This document shows positions 6,797 to 14,992 of a stretch of 64,000 nucleotides of DNA, piece by piece (position 1 is the stretch's first letter; the number at the start of each line of letters is the position of its first letter). The translations under genes were made by a program, and so were the position numbers. The DNA comes from Bacillota bacterium. GTDB taxonomy: Bacteria; Bacillota; Sulfobacillia; JAJZYS01; JAJZLH01. Under the pieces are notes generated by a model. That model saw only the letters and a program-made list of their open reading frames with translations, did not search any database and had not been told where the DNA came from. The DNA is taken from the NCBI GenBank assembly GCA_021850485.1, contig JAJZLY010000029.1, positions 1-64,000 on the forward strand. The letters run 5' to 3'.

Positions 6797-8755
6797 GTGG
6801 CGGCGCGACAAACGGGCGGATATGGTACCTGGGCCTCTCCGATCACGCCTGCCCTGTTGGTGGCGCAGGCTGTCGGCATCGGCGAGGTGACTTGGGATGG
6901 GACCGACATCTACTGGTTGGAGACGAGACCAGCCGAGGGCGGCCGCATGGTGGTGGTTGCCCGTAGCCCTGATGGCACGCTTACCGACCGGACCCCGAGC
7001 GGATTCAATACCAGGACCAGGGTGCATGAATATGGCGGTGCGTCGTACACAGTGCACCAAGGAGTTGTCTTTGGCTCCAACTTTCGAGACAACCGGCTGT
7101 ACCGGATGGCACCTCAGCAGGCACCACAGGCACTGACCGACAATCCGGCCCTGCGCTATGCCAACCCCTTGGTCGACGGAGGCCGGCAGCGGCTGATTGC
7201 CATCTGTGAGGATCACACCGTAGACCAGCCGGCCGCGGTGGTGAACTCGCTGGTGTCGATAGACCTGAGCGGCAGGGGAGTTCAGCGAGTGTTGGCCTCG
7301 GGACGGGATTTTTATGCCGCCCCGCGACTGAGCCCTGATGGCAGCCAGCTGGCCTGGATCAGCTGGGATCACCCGAACATGCCGTGGGACGGGACCGAGC
7401 TGTGGCTGGCGGACATCGCTGCAGATGGCAGCTTGGTCAACTCGCACCGAGTTGCCGGAAGCTCGGAGGAGTCCATCTCCGAGCCAAATTGGAGTCCGGA
7501 CAACCAGCTCTATTTCATCTCGGACCAAAGCGGCTGGTGGAACCTGTATCGATGGATCAACGGCGCAGTCGAGCCCCTGTTGCCTCTGGCGGCTGAGTTC
7601 TCCGGGCCGCAGTGGTCGCTGGCCATGTCCCACTGGGGCTTTTTGGATGACCGCCATCTGGTGGCGACCTACCACCAAAATGCCCAGGCCCATTTGGCCG
7701 TCATCGATGTTCAGACCAAAGATGCCCGCCAGATCCAAACACCGTACAGTTCCATCGCCAGCCTGAGGGCGGATCACGGCGCGGCGGTGATGGTTGCCGG
7801 CTCTCCGACCCAGGCCTGGGCGGTGGTGCGTTGGCAAGTTGCGGACGGGCAGTTCCAGGTCTTGAAAGAAACCATGCGCCTGGAGTTCGACCCGGGCTAT
7901 CTGTCGGTGGCGGAGCCGATTGAGTTTGCAACTACCGGCGGAGCGAGCGCACACGCCTTTTTCTATCCACCAAAGAACCCTGAATTTCAGGCCCCGGCCC
8001 AGGACAAGCCACCGCTTTTGGTCTTCACCCACGGTGGCCCCACCGGGGCCAGCTTTGCCGTGCTCTCACTGGCGATCCAATTCTGGACCAGCCGCGGCTT
8101 TGCAGTGGTGGACGTCAACTACGGCGGCAGCGTCGGCTATGGCCGACCGTACCGACAGCGCCTGATCGGCCAGTGGGGCGTGGTCGATGTCGATGACGTG
8201 GTGGCCGCAGCCCGGTATCTGGCAGATCGGGGAAGCGTGGACCCCGATCGGATGGCCATCCGCGGCGGCAGTGCCGGCGGCTACACGACGCTCGCTGCCC
8301 TCACCTTTCGCCAGGTGTTTAAGGCAGGCGCCAGCCACTTTGGTGTCAGCGACATTGAGGCGCTTGCCCAAGAGACCCACAAGTTCGAGTCGCGGTACAT
8401 GGATAGCCTGGTGGGGCCGTATCCTCAACGCAAAGACCTGTACGTGGAGCGGTCACCGATCCACTTTGCGGACCGCCTCAGGGCACCGGTGATCTTCTTT
8501 CAGGGGGAAGACGATAAGATTGTCCTGCCCAACCAGGCCGAACGGATGGTTGCCCAGATGGAGGCGAACGGGGTGCCTGTCGCCTATCTGCCCTTTGCCG
8601 GAGAGGGACATGGCTTTCGGCGAGCGGACTCGCTGATCCGCGCCCACTGTGCAGAACTGTATTTTTACGGGCAGGTCTTCGGCTTCACCCCGGCAGATGC
8701 GTTGGCGGATGTGGAAATCAAAAACCGCGACCGGTTACGCTCCAGTTCGAAATGA
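6797..8755 (+). CDS. S9-family prolyl oligopeptidase / acylaminoacyl peptidase
   Basis: A 652-residue serine peptidase. The first 390 residues form a WD-like propeller lid (WISWDHPNMPWDGTELWLAD and similar). The C-terminal 260 residues are the alpha/beta hydrolase: oxyanion-loop HGGPTG, nucleophile Ser492 in GGSAGG, an Asp at about 572 in GEDDKIV and His605 in GEGHGF. It cleaves short peptides in the cytoplasm, as no signal peptide is seen. The GTG at 6797 has AAGGAG 9 nt upstream and fits the family start. The next gene is convergent, with only 2 bp between the stops. Confidence 0.92.
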   Translation: MAARQTGGYGTWASPITPALLVAQAVGIGEVTWDGTDIYWLETRPAEGGRMVVVARSPDGTLTDRTPSGFNTRTRVHEYGGASYTVHQGVVFGSNFRDNRLYRMAPQQAPQALTDNPALRYANPLVDGGRQRLIAICEDHTVDQPAAVVNSLVSIDLSGRGVQRVLASGRDFYAAPRLSPDGSQLAWISWDHPNMPWDGTELWLADIAADGSLVNSHRVAGSSEESISEPNWSPDNQLYFISDQSGWWNLYRWINGAVEPLLPLAAEFSGPQWSLAMSHWGFLDDRHLVATYHQNAQAHLAVIDVQTKDARQIQTPYSSIASLRADHGAAVMVAGSPTQAWAVVRWQVADGQFQVLKETMRLEFDPGYLSVAEPIEFATTGGASAHAFFYPPKNPEFQAPAQDKPPLLVFTHGGPTGASFAVLSLAIQFWTSRGFAVVDVNYGGSVGYGRPYRQRLIGQWGVVDVDDVVAAARYLADRGSVDPDRMAIRGGSAGGYTTLAALTFRQVFKAGASHFGVSDIEALAQETHKFESRYMDSLVGPYPQRKDLYVERSPIHFADRLRAPVIFFQGEDDKIVLPNQAERMVAQMEANGVPVAYLPFAGEGHGFRRADSLIRAHCAELYFYGQVFGFTPADALADVEIKNRDRLRSSSK

Positions 8756-8757
8756 CC

Positions 8758-10131
8758 CTAGGCTGCAGGCTGGCGATCTCGCCACACCGCCCTCAACAGC
8801 GGGTATAGGCCCAGCGTCAGGACGAAAGATAAGATCAGCCCCAGCGATGACCCGGCGAAGACGCCGGTGGCCAAGGGGCCAGAGAAGATGCCGCTGGAAG
8901 TGAAGGCCACCGCCGCGAGCACGCCGATCAACCAGGAGATGAGGGCCGGCATCCGGGTCTGGGCTTGAGGCAGTTTGCCGATGCGACCGGCGGCCAAATC
9001 CAGCCAGAAGATTGCCGCCCAAGGCGCCAGCGCTCCGCCCAGCAGGGTGAGGAAGGCCTCGAAGGTGCCGACAAAGCTGTGGGCTTCCAGCAGGATGTAC
9101 AGGCTGGCCGCAATCGAGATCACGGCGTCGACAAAGACGGTTCTGGAACGCGGCAGCCTGACCCGGGCGGCGAGCAGGCTCATCCCGGAGGAGTAGACGT
9201 CCATGATGTCCCCGGTAACCATGCCGCCCACCGCCGTCAGCAGGTAGGGGATGCCGAGCCAGGCAGGGAGTGCCGACTCCAAAAGGGCGATCGGGTTGGA
9301 AGAGCTGGCCAGTCCCGGTAGCCCCGTTGCCAGCAGCACACCGAAGGCGGTGAGGACGAAGGCGGGGACCACTGAAGCCCAAGTCGTGATCCAGGTCAGA
9401 TGGCGCCCGCTGGTCTGAGCGGGCAGATACCGGCTGTAGTCGGAGGCGGTGTTCACCCAAGACAGGCCGCTTACCGCCACCACGATCGAAAATGCTGGCA
9501 GGACACCGGTCAGCCAGGGCCCGGGGCGAGTGGTCGCCAACTGAGCCCAGTGCACGTGGGGCGACCAGAAAACGAGGGCACCAAGCGTCAGCGCCCCAAA
9601 CAGGTATGAGAACCAGGTCTGCACCCGGACAATGGCGCGGTGCCCGAGAAAGGCGACCGAAAAGGCGAGCAGCGTCACGACCACCAGGGAGCCGATGATC
9701 GGCCCGGTGCCACCAGGGATGCCGAAGGCAGCTTGCACCGCTGCCTCCAGAGCGTCGGTGGCGATCACCAGCACGACCGTCTCCCAGCCGACCAGGTTGA
9801 GCCAGGAGAGTAGGCTGGGGAAGGTGTTGCCAATCTCGCCGAAGGACGAGGCCGACAGGACCATCGTCGGTCGCCCGGTGCGGCACCCAGGAATCGAGAA
9901 GTAGCCGACCAGCAGGTAGGAGAAAAGTCCGCTCAGCGCGATGAGACTCTGCCACCAGGCCAGGCCATAGCTGGAGATGACGGCTCCGACCACCACGGCG
10001 GTGATTGCCAAATTCGCTGCGAACCAGATCCAAAACACTTCGCGCAGGCTCCCCCGACGAGCGTCCAGGGGCACACTGTCGCGACCGTAGGGCTCGACGG
10101 TGAAGAGATTGGCGCCGCCAGGCTCAGTCAT
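8758..10131 (-). CDS. cytX: NCS1-family permease, probably for a thiamin pyrimidine precursor (CytX-like)
   Basis: A 457-residue membrane protein with about 12 transmembrane segments and NCS1 features: FWIWFAANLAITAVVVGAVI in TM1, SWLNLVGWETV, and SWVNTASDYSRYLP in the TM6 region. It is the last gene of a thiD-tenA-permease operon under a TPP riboswitch, overlapping tenA by 8 nt. NCS1 proteins in this setting (CytX) are predicted to import hydroxymethylpyrimidine or its amino precursor. The substrate is inferred from context only. A second NCS1 permease at 30892-32238 is not linked to thiamin genes. Confidence 0.85.
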   Translation of the reverse strand: MTEPGGANLFTVEPYGRDSVPLDARRGSLREVFWIWFAANLAITAVVVGAVISSYGLAWWQSLIALSGLFSYLLVGYFSIPGCRTGRPTMVLSASSFGEIGNTFPSLLSWLNLVGWETVVLVIATDALEAAVQAAFGIPGGTGPIIGSLVVVTLLAFSVAFLGHRAIVRVQTWFSYLFGALTLGALVFWSPHVHWAQLATTRPGPWLTGVLPAFSIVVAVSGLSWVNTASDYSRYLPAQTSGRHLTWITTWASVVPAFVLTAFGVLLATGLPGLASSSNPIALLESALPAWLGIPYLLTAVGGMVTGDIMDVYSSGMSLLAARVRLPRSRTVFVDAVISIAASLYILLEAHSFVGTFEAFLTLLGGALAPWAAIFWLDLAAGRIGKLPQAQTRMPALISWLIGVLAAVAFTSSGIFSGPLATGVFAGSSLGLILSFVLTLGLYPLLRAVWRDRQPAA

Positions 10132-10801
10132 CCATCAGGGCTCCCTCAGAGTATGCCTGATCCCAAAACGCCCGCTCGTGGCGGACGCCCTGAGCGAAGA
10201 TTTCAGCAAACGACGCCTGGCGGTGCGGATTGGCTGCGGCCAAGTCGTCTGCCAGTGCGATCTGACTGGCCACAGACTCTCCGAATTCCTCGGCGGCGTA
10301 CGTCTCGATCCATCTGCAATAGAGAGGGTTCGGGCAAATGGGCCCCTGCGCCAGTGCCAAGCCGACCTGGCGGTAGACCCAGAAGCAAGGCAACAGGGCC
10401 ATCACCAGATCGGCGTAGTCGCCGCCATTGGCATGACCAAACAAGAAGTCCAAGTACTCCTGAGTCGTCCGTCCGCGCTGGGCCATAGTCAGCCCAGACG
10501 GGTCACGGCCCAGAGCCGTAGCCAACGTCTCGTGCAGACTGGACTCGACAGCGAACACACCTTGGGCGTGACTCAAGAACAGTTTGATCTGGTCTCGGTT
10601 CGGCGCCTTGGCAGCAGCCGAAGCCAGCAACCGGGCGAAGTCCTCCAGGTAGAGTGCGTCCTGCTCCAAAAAGTAGGCAAAGCGGGCCGATGACAAGGTG
10701 CCTTGGGCCAACTCGACCAGAAACGGGTGGCCGACGATGCCTGGCCATAAGGGCTGGATGCTGGCCCAGAGTCGGTCGTGAAAAGACTGCTGCGCTGCCA
10801 T
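10124..10801 (-). CDS. tenA: Aminopyrimidine aminohydrolase TenA
   Basis: A 225-residue TenA/THI-4 helical protein that hydrolyses base-degraded thiamin pyrimidine to hydroxymethylpyrimidine. Seen: FAYFLEQDALYLEDFARLL (substrate-binding Asp/Tyr region), LLPCFWVYRQVG with the active-site Cys, and WIETYAAEEFGESV with the catalytic Glu. Length and motifs match TenA_C enzymes. Its ATG shares one base with the thiD stop (TGATG), so it is translationally coupled. Expression depends on the TPP riboswitch upstream of thiD. Together the three genes form a salvage route: import, hydrolysis, phosphorylation. Confidence 0.93.
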   Translation of the reverse strand: MAAQQSFHDRLWASIQPLWPGIVGHPFLVELAQGTLSSARFAYFLEQDALYLEDFARLLASAAAKAPNRDQIKLFLSHAQGVFAVESSLHETLATALGRDPSGLTMAQRGRTTQEYLDFLFGHANGGDYADLVMALLPCFWVYRQVGLALAQGPICPNPLYCRWIETYAAEEFGESVASQIALADDLAAANPHRQASFAEIFAQGVRHERAFWDQAYSEGALMDD

Positions 10802-11628
10802 CAGAAGAGCGGCTCCTGGCCCAACTGGTGGCCCAGTGGACCGTGTCCCATCCCGAATCCGGGGGCGTGGCGGATGGCTGCGTGCACGTAACGGATGGCC
10901 CGGTCGGTGGCGGCGATCAAGTCGAGCCCCTGGCCAAGACCGGTGGCCAAGGCGGCCGAAAGGGTGCAGCCGGTGCCATGGGTATGGGCGGTGGCGAGGC
11001 GGGGACCGCTGAACCAGGTGGCGTCGTGACCGTCCCAGAGTACGTCATCGACCGAGGCACCTTGGCCGTGCCCGCCTTTCACCAGAGCCGCCCTCGCCCC
11101 CATCGAGACGAGATCCTGGGCGGCCCGCAGCTGCTCGTCTTTGGTCGCGACCGGCCGGCCGGTCAGCACAGTGGCCTCTGCCAGATTGGGCGTTACGACC
11201 CAGGCCAGTGGCAGGAGAAGCGCGCGTACGGCGTCTTCGGCGTCTGGGGCCAGCAGCCGTTCTCCGCCCTTGGCGACCATCACCGGGTCGACCACCAGCG
11301 GCAGTTGCGGTAATTTCCGCAGCTCTTCCACGACAGTCAGGACCACAGCCTGGTCGGCGAGCATGCCCGTTTTGGCACTGTCTGGGGCCAAGTCGGACAC
11401 GACCGCCTGAATCTGGGCCTGGACAGCCACCGCACTGAGCGGCCACACCCCGGACACGCCTAGCGTGTTCTGAGCGGTGACGGCGGTGAGCGCTGTCAGG
11501 GAGAAACCGCCCAGTCGTTCGATGGTCTTGATGTCAGCCTGAATGCCTGCGCCGCCGCCGGAGTCGCTGCCAGCGATGGTCAGCACCCGGCAGGGGCGGT
11601 TCCGTGAGAGCGCCTGTACCTGATCCAT
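10801..11628 (-). CDS. thiD: Hydroxymethylpyrimidine/phosphomethylpyrimidine kinase
   Basis: A 275-residue ribokinase-fold enzyme that phosphorylates HMP and HMP-P. Motifs: VLTIAGSDSGGGAGIQADIK at the N-terminus (substrate and ATP loops), KTGMLAD, VVDPVMVAKGGERLL and the anion-hole signature THGTGCTLSAALA with the catalytic Cys. The ATG at 11628 is supported by GGAGG 6 nt upstream and by the family start. A longer in-frame reading would run back into the riboswitch terminator. It is the first gene of the riboswitch-controlled operon. Confidence 0.95.
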   Translation of the reverse strand: MDQVQALSRNRPCRVLTIAGSDSGGGAGIQADIKTIERLGGFSLTALTAVTAQNTLGVSGVWPLSAVAVQAQIQAVVSDLAPDSAKTGMLADQAVVLTVVEELRKLPQLPLVVDPVMVAKGGERLLAPDAEDAVRALLLPLAWVVTPNLAEATVLTGRPVATKDEQLRAAQDLVSMGARAALVKGGHGQGASVDDVLWDGHDATWFSGPRLATAHTHGTGCTLSAALATGLGQGLDLIAATDRAIRYVHAAIRHAPGFGMGHGPLGHQLGQEPLF

Positions 11629-11646
11629 GGTTCGCCTCCAGCCATC

Positions 11647-11675
11647 AAAAAAGCCGCTGCCTGGCAGGCAACGGC
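11647..11675 (-). terminator. Riboswitch expression-platform terminator
   Basis: On the minus strand GCCGTTGCC (11675-11667) pairs with GGCAGCGGC (11661-11653) through nine pairs including one G-U, with a TGCCA loop, followed by six T (11652-11647). It lies between the TPP aptamer and the thiD start, so ligand-bound RNA should terminate here. Confidence 0.88.
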
Positions 11676-11703
11676 GGCACAGCGGAGGACCCTTCGGTCT
11701 GCT

Positions 11704-11791
11704 CCCGCTTCCCTCCGCTGGCATAACCCAGGTCAGGTTCGAAGGGTCGACCGAATGGTCTCTCAGCCTCAGCAGAGGCTCCCCTAGCGGC
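11704..11791 (-). promoter_or_regulatory. TPP (THI-box) riboswitch
   Basis: Read on the minus strand from 11791, the conserved THI elements appear in order: CTAGGGGAGCCT, GGCTGAGAG, GACCCTTCGAACCTGA, CTGGGTTATGCCAG and CGGAGGGAAGC. P1 pairs CCGCT (11790-11786) with AGCGG at the 3' end. The aptamer binds thiamin pyrophosphate. With the terminator just downstream it should act by premature transcription termination and control thiD-tenA-permease. Confidence 0.95.
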
Positions 11792-11850
11792 GTATCTCAA
11801 TCATCGTGGACCCAGCACGGGTCGCTGTCAACGGCGCCCGCAAACAGGAC

Positions 11851-12894
11851 TCAGTGCCGGCGCGCACTCAGCAACTGGCCGCCATTTGCGGCGCGACTTA
11901 CGGTCACGTCTGCGAAGCCGGCGGCCAGGGCGAGATCGCTCAGCTCTTGGTCGGTATACAGGTGTCCCCGGCTGGCCATTGGTTCCGGTGCCGCCGGTGT
12001 GCCGCGCAGTTCCGGTGGGATGGTGAAGACAGCGAGGCGGCCGCCTGGCCGCAACACCCGGCGGCACTCCTGCAGAACCGCCAGGGGGTCGGGAAAGAAA
12101 AAGAACACGGTCGCCATCGCCACAGCACTGACCCACAGCGCCGGCAGTGGCAGCGCCTCGGCCTGTCCCGGCACTAGCGCAAGGCGGCCCTCGCCAACCG
12201 CCTTGAGATTTTGCTGGTGGCTGAGACGGATCATCTCTGGGCTGTGATCCACGCCGATGGCGGTGCAGCCAGTGGCCAGTGCAGCGTGCAGCAGGGCGCC
12301 ACCGCCGCATCCGATCTCCAGCAGACGATCGTTAGGGGTAAGGGCCAAGGCCTTTAAGATCGCCTGAAATCCTGGCTGATGCGCCTTTGGACTCCGATAG
12401 ATGCGCCTGGCCCGGGTGCCTTGAGGGCGGCGCGCAACGCGGTCTGTCAGCCAATCGCCGATGGCGTCGGCGGTAGCGACCCGGCTGAGAGGGGCCAGCA
12501 CCTGATCGACCGCCCAGCCCAGCAGGTCGTCCGTGGCCGGCCCCAGCACCGACTCGACCATCCGGTCCCAGCCACGGGCTCGCAGCAGGATGCGGCTTCC
12601 TCCCTGTTTGCCAGGCCGGACGGAAATCAACACCTCCGACTGGATCTCCTCGGCCCAACCCACGGGCCGGGACATCCGCCGAATCTGCCGACGTTCGCTG
12701 TCGATGGTGATCTCAGCCAATGGCGGCGAGCCCGGTTCAGCTGTGCGGCGCTGGATCGGGCCGTTGCGGGCGGGCCAGATGGCATCGTGAGCGGCATCCG
12801 ATAGCACCAGTTCCTCGCTGAGCTGACGCCAGACGGCTTTGGGTGAGGCCGCAGCCAGCACCTCGACGCGTACGACCACCTTAGGACTTGCCAT
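11851..12894 (-). CDS. START/SRPBCC-like domain fused to a class I SAM methyltransferase
   Basis: A 347-residue two-domain protein. Residues about 1-150 look like an SRPBCC (polyketide cyclase/START) ligand pocket: KVVVRVEVLAAASPKAVWRQL at the start and a helix near LLGWAVDQVLAPL at the end. Residues about 185-347 are a Methyltransf_11 fold: motif I LLEIGCGGGALL, the acidic residue in GVDHSPEMI, motif post-II LPLPALWVSAVAMATVF and LRPGGRLAVFTIPPE. The combination suggests methylation of a hydrophobic small molecule, which is inference. The ATG at 12894 has AGGGGGT 6 nt upstream. It is divergent from the molybdate operon. Confidence 0.75.
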   Translation of the reverse strand: MASPKVVVRVEVLAAASPKAVWRQLSEELVLSDAAHDAIWPARNGPIQRRTAEPGSPPLAEITIDSERRQIRRMSRPVGWAEEIQSEVLISVRPGKQGGSRILLRARGWDRMVESVLGPATDDLLGWAVDQVLAPLSRVATADAIGDWLTDRVARRPQGTRARRIYRSPKAHQPGFQAILKALALTPNDRLLEIGCGGGALLHAALATGCTAIGVDHSPEMIRLSHQQNLKAVGEGRLALVPGQAEALPLPALWVSAVAMATVFFFFPDPLAVLQECRRVLRPGGRLAVFTIPPELRGTPAAPEPMASRGHLYTDQELSDLALAAGFADVTVSRAANGGQLLSARRH

Positions 12895-12997
12895 GGCTGT
12901 ACCCCCTAGCGACCTGACGCGGATGATTAGTTGCCCGAGGCACCCAACTCCTGCTCGAAACCAGCAAGGAACAAGAGGAGGTTGGCCAGGAGCGTCA

Positions 12998-13016
12998 TAT
13001 AGTGTCTTATATAAGA
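12998..13016 (+). promoter_or_regulatory. Promoter/operator region of the molybdate operon
   Basis: TATAGT (12998-13003) is a usable -10, and TCTTATATAAGA (13005-13016) is a perfect 12-bp palindrome directly downstream, about 50 bp before the regulator's GTG start. A palindrome at the transcription start is a natural operator for the HTH regulator encoded next. The binding is inferred. Confidence 0.4.
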
Positions 13017-13068
13017 GACAAACGTAAAGAAAACATGACAAAACGGCGATGTTCTGGAGGTGACGGGC

Positions 13069-14109
13069 GTGAACAGGGTGAGAGAACTGCGGCTGCAGCG
13101 GGCTCTGGCCCAGGCAGAGCTAGGGCGGCGCGCCGGGATCAGCCGCCAGGCCATAAACGCCATCGAACAAGGAAAGACCGGAACCAACGTGCAAACCGCC
13201 CTCAGCCTTGCCCGGGCGCTGAGCGTGTCGGTGGAGGATCTATTCGCAACGGAGGCCTGGCAGCGGGCGACCTGGCTGGATGGAGAGATTGCCCCGGCCG
13301 CCGGTATGCGGGTTGCCGTCGAGCGCTGGCAGAATACCCAGGTGGCGAAGCCGCTAGAGGCGTGCCCGCCGGAGTCGTCTCCAGCAGCACATGGCGTGGT
13401 GCGGCAGGTAGCCGGCGATGAGGTCCAGGTAGAAGTGTGGCAGTCACGCCCGGCGTTGTTCTTATACGGCTGTGACCCGTCGCTCGGACTGCTCGCCTCG
13501 CACCTGAGCCGAGGCAGCCGGGAGGGCTGGTGGTGGCATGCCACCAACGCTCAGGCTCTGGCGCTGCTGAGGGCCGAGCAGGCGCGGGTGGTGGCACTTC
13601 ACCACGGCGTCTTGGAAGCGCGCGCTGTGGACCGCAGCTGCCTGCGGATCCGTCTCGTCGGGTGGCAAAGCGGCTGGCTGGTGGCGCCCGGAAATCCTAA
13701 ACAGATCGCCGGCGCCGCCGATCTGCTTAGGCCCGACCTGCGCATCGGCGTGCGCGAGGAAGGAGCGGAAGGCCGCCGACTGCTGGATCAGCAGTTGGCA
13801 GCGTCCGGGGCGACCTGGCAGGCGTTGAACAGTCGGGCAGTGGTCGGCCGGAGCCAGTTGGCAGTGGCGAGAATGGTTGCACAAGGTCAGGTGGACATGG
13901 CCATCGGCCACGCTGGGGCGGCTGCCGCCTGGAATTGTGACCTGATACCAATTCGCGATGAAGTGACCGACCTGCTCCTTCCGAAGCACATGGCGGATCA
14001 ACCAGAGATTGCGGCGATGCTGACAATCCTGACGGGTTACCAGTTCCGTCGCGATCTGGCCGGCTCCGGCCCCTATGACACCGCCAGAACAGGAGATCAA
14101 GTTGGCTAG
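13069..14109 (+). CDS. XRE-HTH regulator fused to a periplasmic-binding-protein-like domain (molybdate-type one-component regulator)
   Basis: A 346-residue protein. Residues 1-60 are an XRE helix-turn-helix (RVRELRLQRALAQAELGRRAGISRQAINAIEQGKT). Residues about 115-330 form a PBP_like domain related to ModA/MopI sensors (FLYGCDPSLGLLASHLSR, then ARMVAQGQVDMAIGHAG). This architecture is known for regulators placed before molybdate or tungstate transporters, in which the binding domain senses the oxyanion. GTG 13069 has GGAGG 8 nt upstream. It overlaps the next gene by 8 nt, so sensor and transporter are co-expressed. Confidence 0.85.
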   Translation: MNRVRELRLQRALAQAELGRRAGISRQAINAIEQGKTGTNVQTALSLARALSVSVEDLFATEAWQRATWLDGEIAPAAGMRVAVERWQNTQVAKPLEACPPESSPAAHGVVRQVAGDEVQVEVWQSRPALFLYGCDPSLGLLASHLSRGSREGWWWHATNAQALALLRAEQARVVALHHGVLEARAVDRSCLRIRLVGWQSGWLVAPGNPKQIAGAADLLRPDLRIGVREEGAEGRRLLDQQLAASGATWQALNSRAVVGRSQLAVARMVAQGQVDMAIGHAGAAAAWNCDLIPIRDEVTDLLLPKHMADQPEIAAMLTILTGYQFRRDLAGSGPYDTARTGDQVG

Positions 14110-14992
14110 GGGCAGATGGCGGGGCCTGGCGATAGGCTCACTCGCGGTTGCGCTGGCGGGATGCGGGGCTAGCCAGGTGCCTGCTCCCGTGACCCATTCC
14201 GCCGTGGTGGTGCTTTATGCCGGCTCGCTGGTCCAGTTGATGACCCAGTCCATCACACCGGCGTACAACCGAGGCAGCGGGGACCAGCTGCAAGGATATC
14301 CAGGCGGTTCGGTGGCCCTCGCCAACGAAATCAAGGGCAAGTTGATTCAGGCTGACGTCTTCATCAGCGCCGAGCCATCGGTCAACGAGAGCCTGATGGG
14401 TAGCGCCAACGGCGGCTGGGTCACTTGGTATGCCACCTTCGCCAAGGCCCCGCTGGTCATCGGCTACAACCCGAGTAGCCGGTTTGCCAATCTCTTTAAA
14501 TCTGAACCTTGGTATCAGGTACTAACGACGCCCGGATTCCTCTTGGGGCGTACCGATCCGGCCCTGGATCCCAAGGGCGTACTGACCATCCAGGTGGTGC
14601 AGCGCCAAGCGCAGTTGTTGCACCGTCCGGGCTTGGTCAACCAGATGCTTGGTGCGGCTGAAAACCCGGCCCAGATCTTCCCGGAGCAAGAACTGGTTGG
14701 CCGGCTGCTGACCGGACAGCTGGACGGGGCCTTCTTCTATCAAAACGAGGCGGTTCAGGCCAAAATTCCCTATATCGCGCTGCCCGCTACAGTCGACCTC
14801 TCAGCTCTGTACACCGCGACGGTCTTGCATGGTGCCCGCCACCCGGCCGCGGCCCAAGCCCTGGTTGCCTTCTTGTACAGTTCCCAGGGACAAGCGTTGA
14901 TGCGCGCCAGTGGCCTGAGCCCGGTGACGCCGACCTTAACGGGGCGGCTGTCGGCAGTCCCGCCAAGCCTGAATCACTTATTCCACCGGTGA
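14102..14992 (+). CDS. Molybdate/tungstate-binding lipoprotein (ModA/WtpA type)
   Basis: A 296-residue extracellular solute-binding protein. The start is TTG 14102, with AGGAGA 7 nt upstream, followed by a lipoprotein signal with lipobox LAGC (SLAVALAGCGAS). The mature part has the WtpA-like pattern VVVLYAGSLVQLM, PGGSVALANEIKGKLIQADVFISAEP and FFYQNEAVQ, fitting the molybdate/tungstate subgroup more than sulfate. It delivers the oxyanion to the fused permease-ATPase downstream, whose start overlaps its stop (GTGA). An ATG nine codons upstream is possible but has no ribosome-binding site. Confidence 0.87.
   Translation: MARGRWRGLAIGSLAVALAGCGASQVPAPVTHSAVVVLYAGSLVQLMTQSITPAYNRGSGDQLQGYPGGSVALANEIKGKLIQADVFISAEPSVNESLMGSANGGWVTWYATFAKAPLVIGYNPSSRFANLFKSEPWYQVLTTPGFLLGRTDPALDPKGVLTIQVVQRQAQLLHRPGLVNQMLGAAENPAQIFPEQELVGRLLTGQLDGAFFYQNEAVQAKIPYIALPATVDLSALYTATVLHGARHPAAAQALVAFLYSSQGQALMRASGLSPVTPTLTGRLSAVPPSLNHLFHR

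Noticed and set aside
6605-8032. A 475-codon minus-strand open frame opposite the S9 peptidase
   Set aside because: Shadow of a well-supported gene, no ribosome-binding site at its start, and it runs over the DUF2892 terminator.
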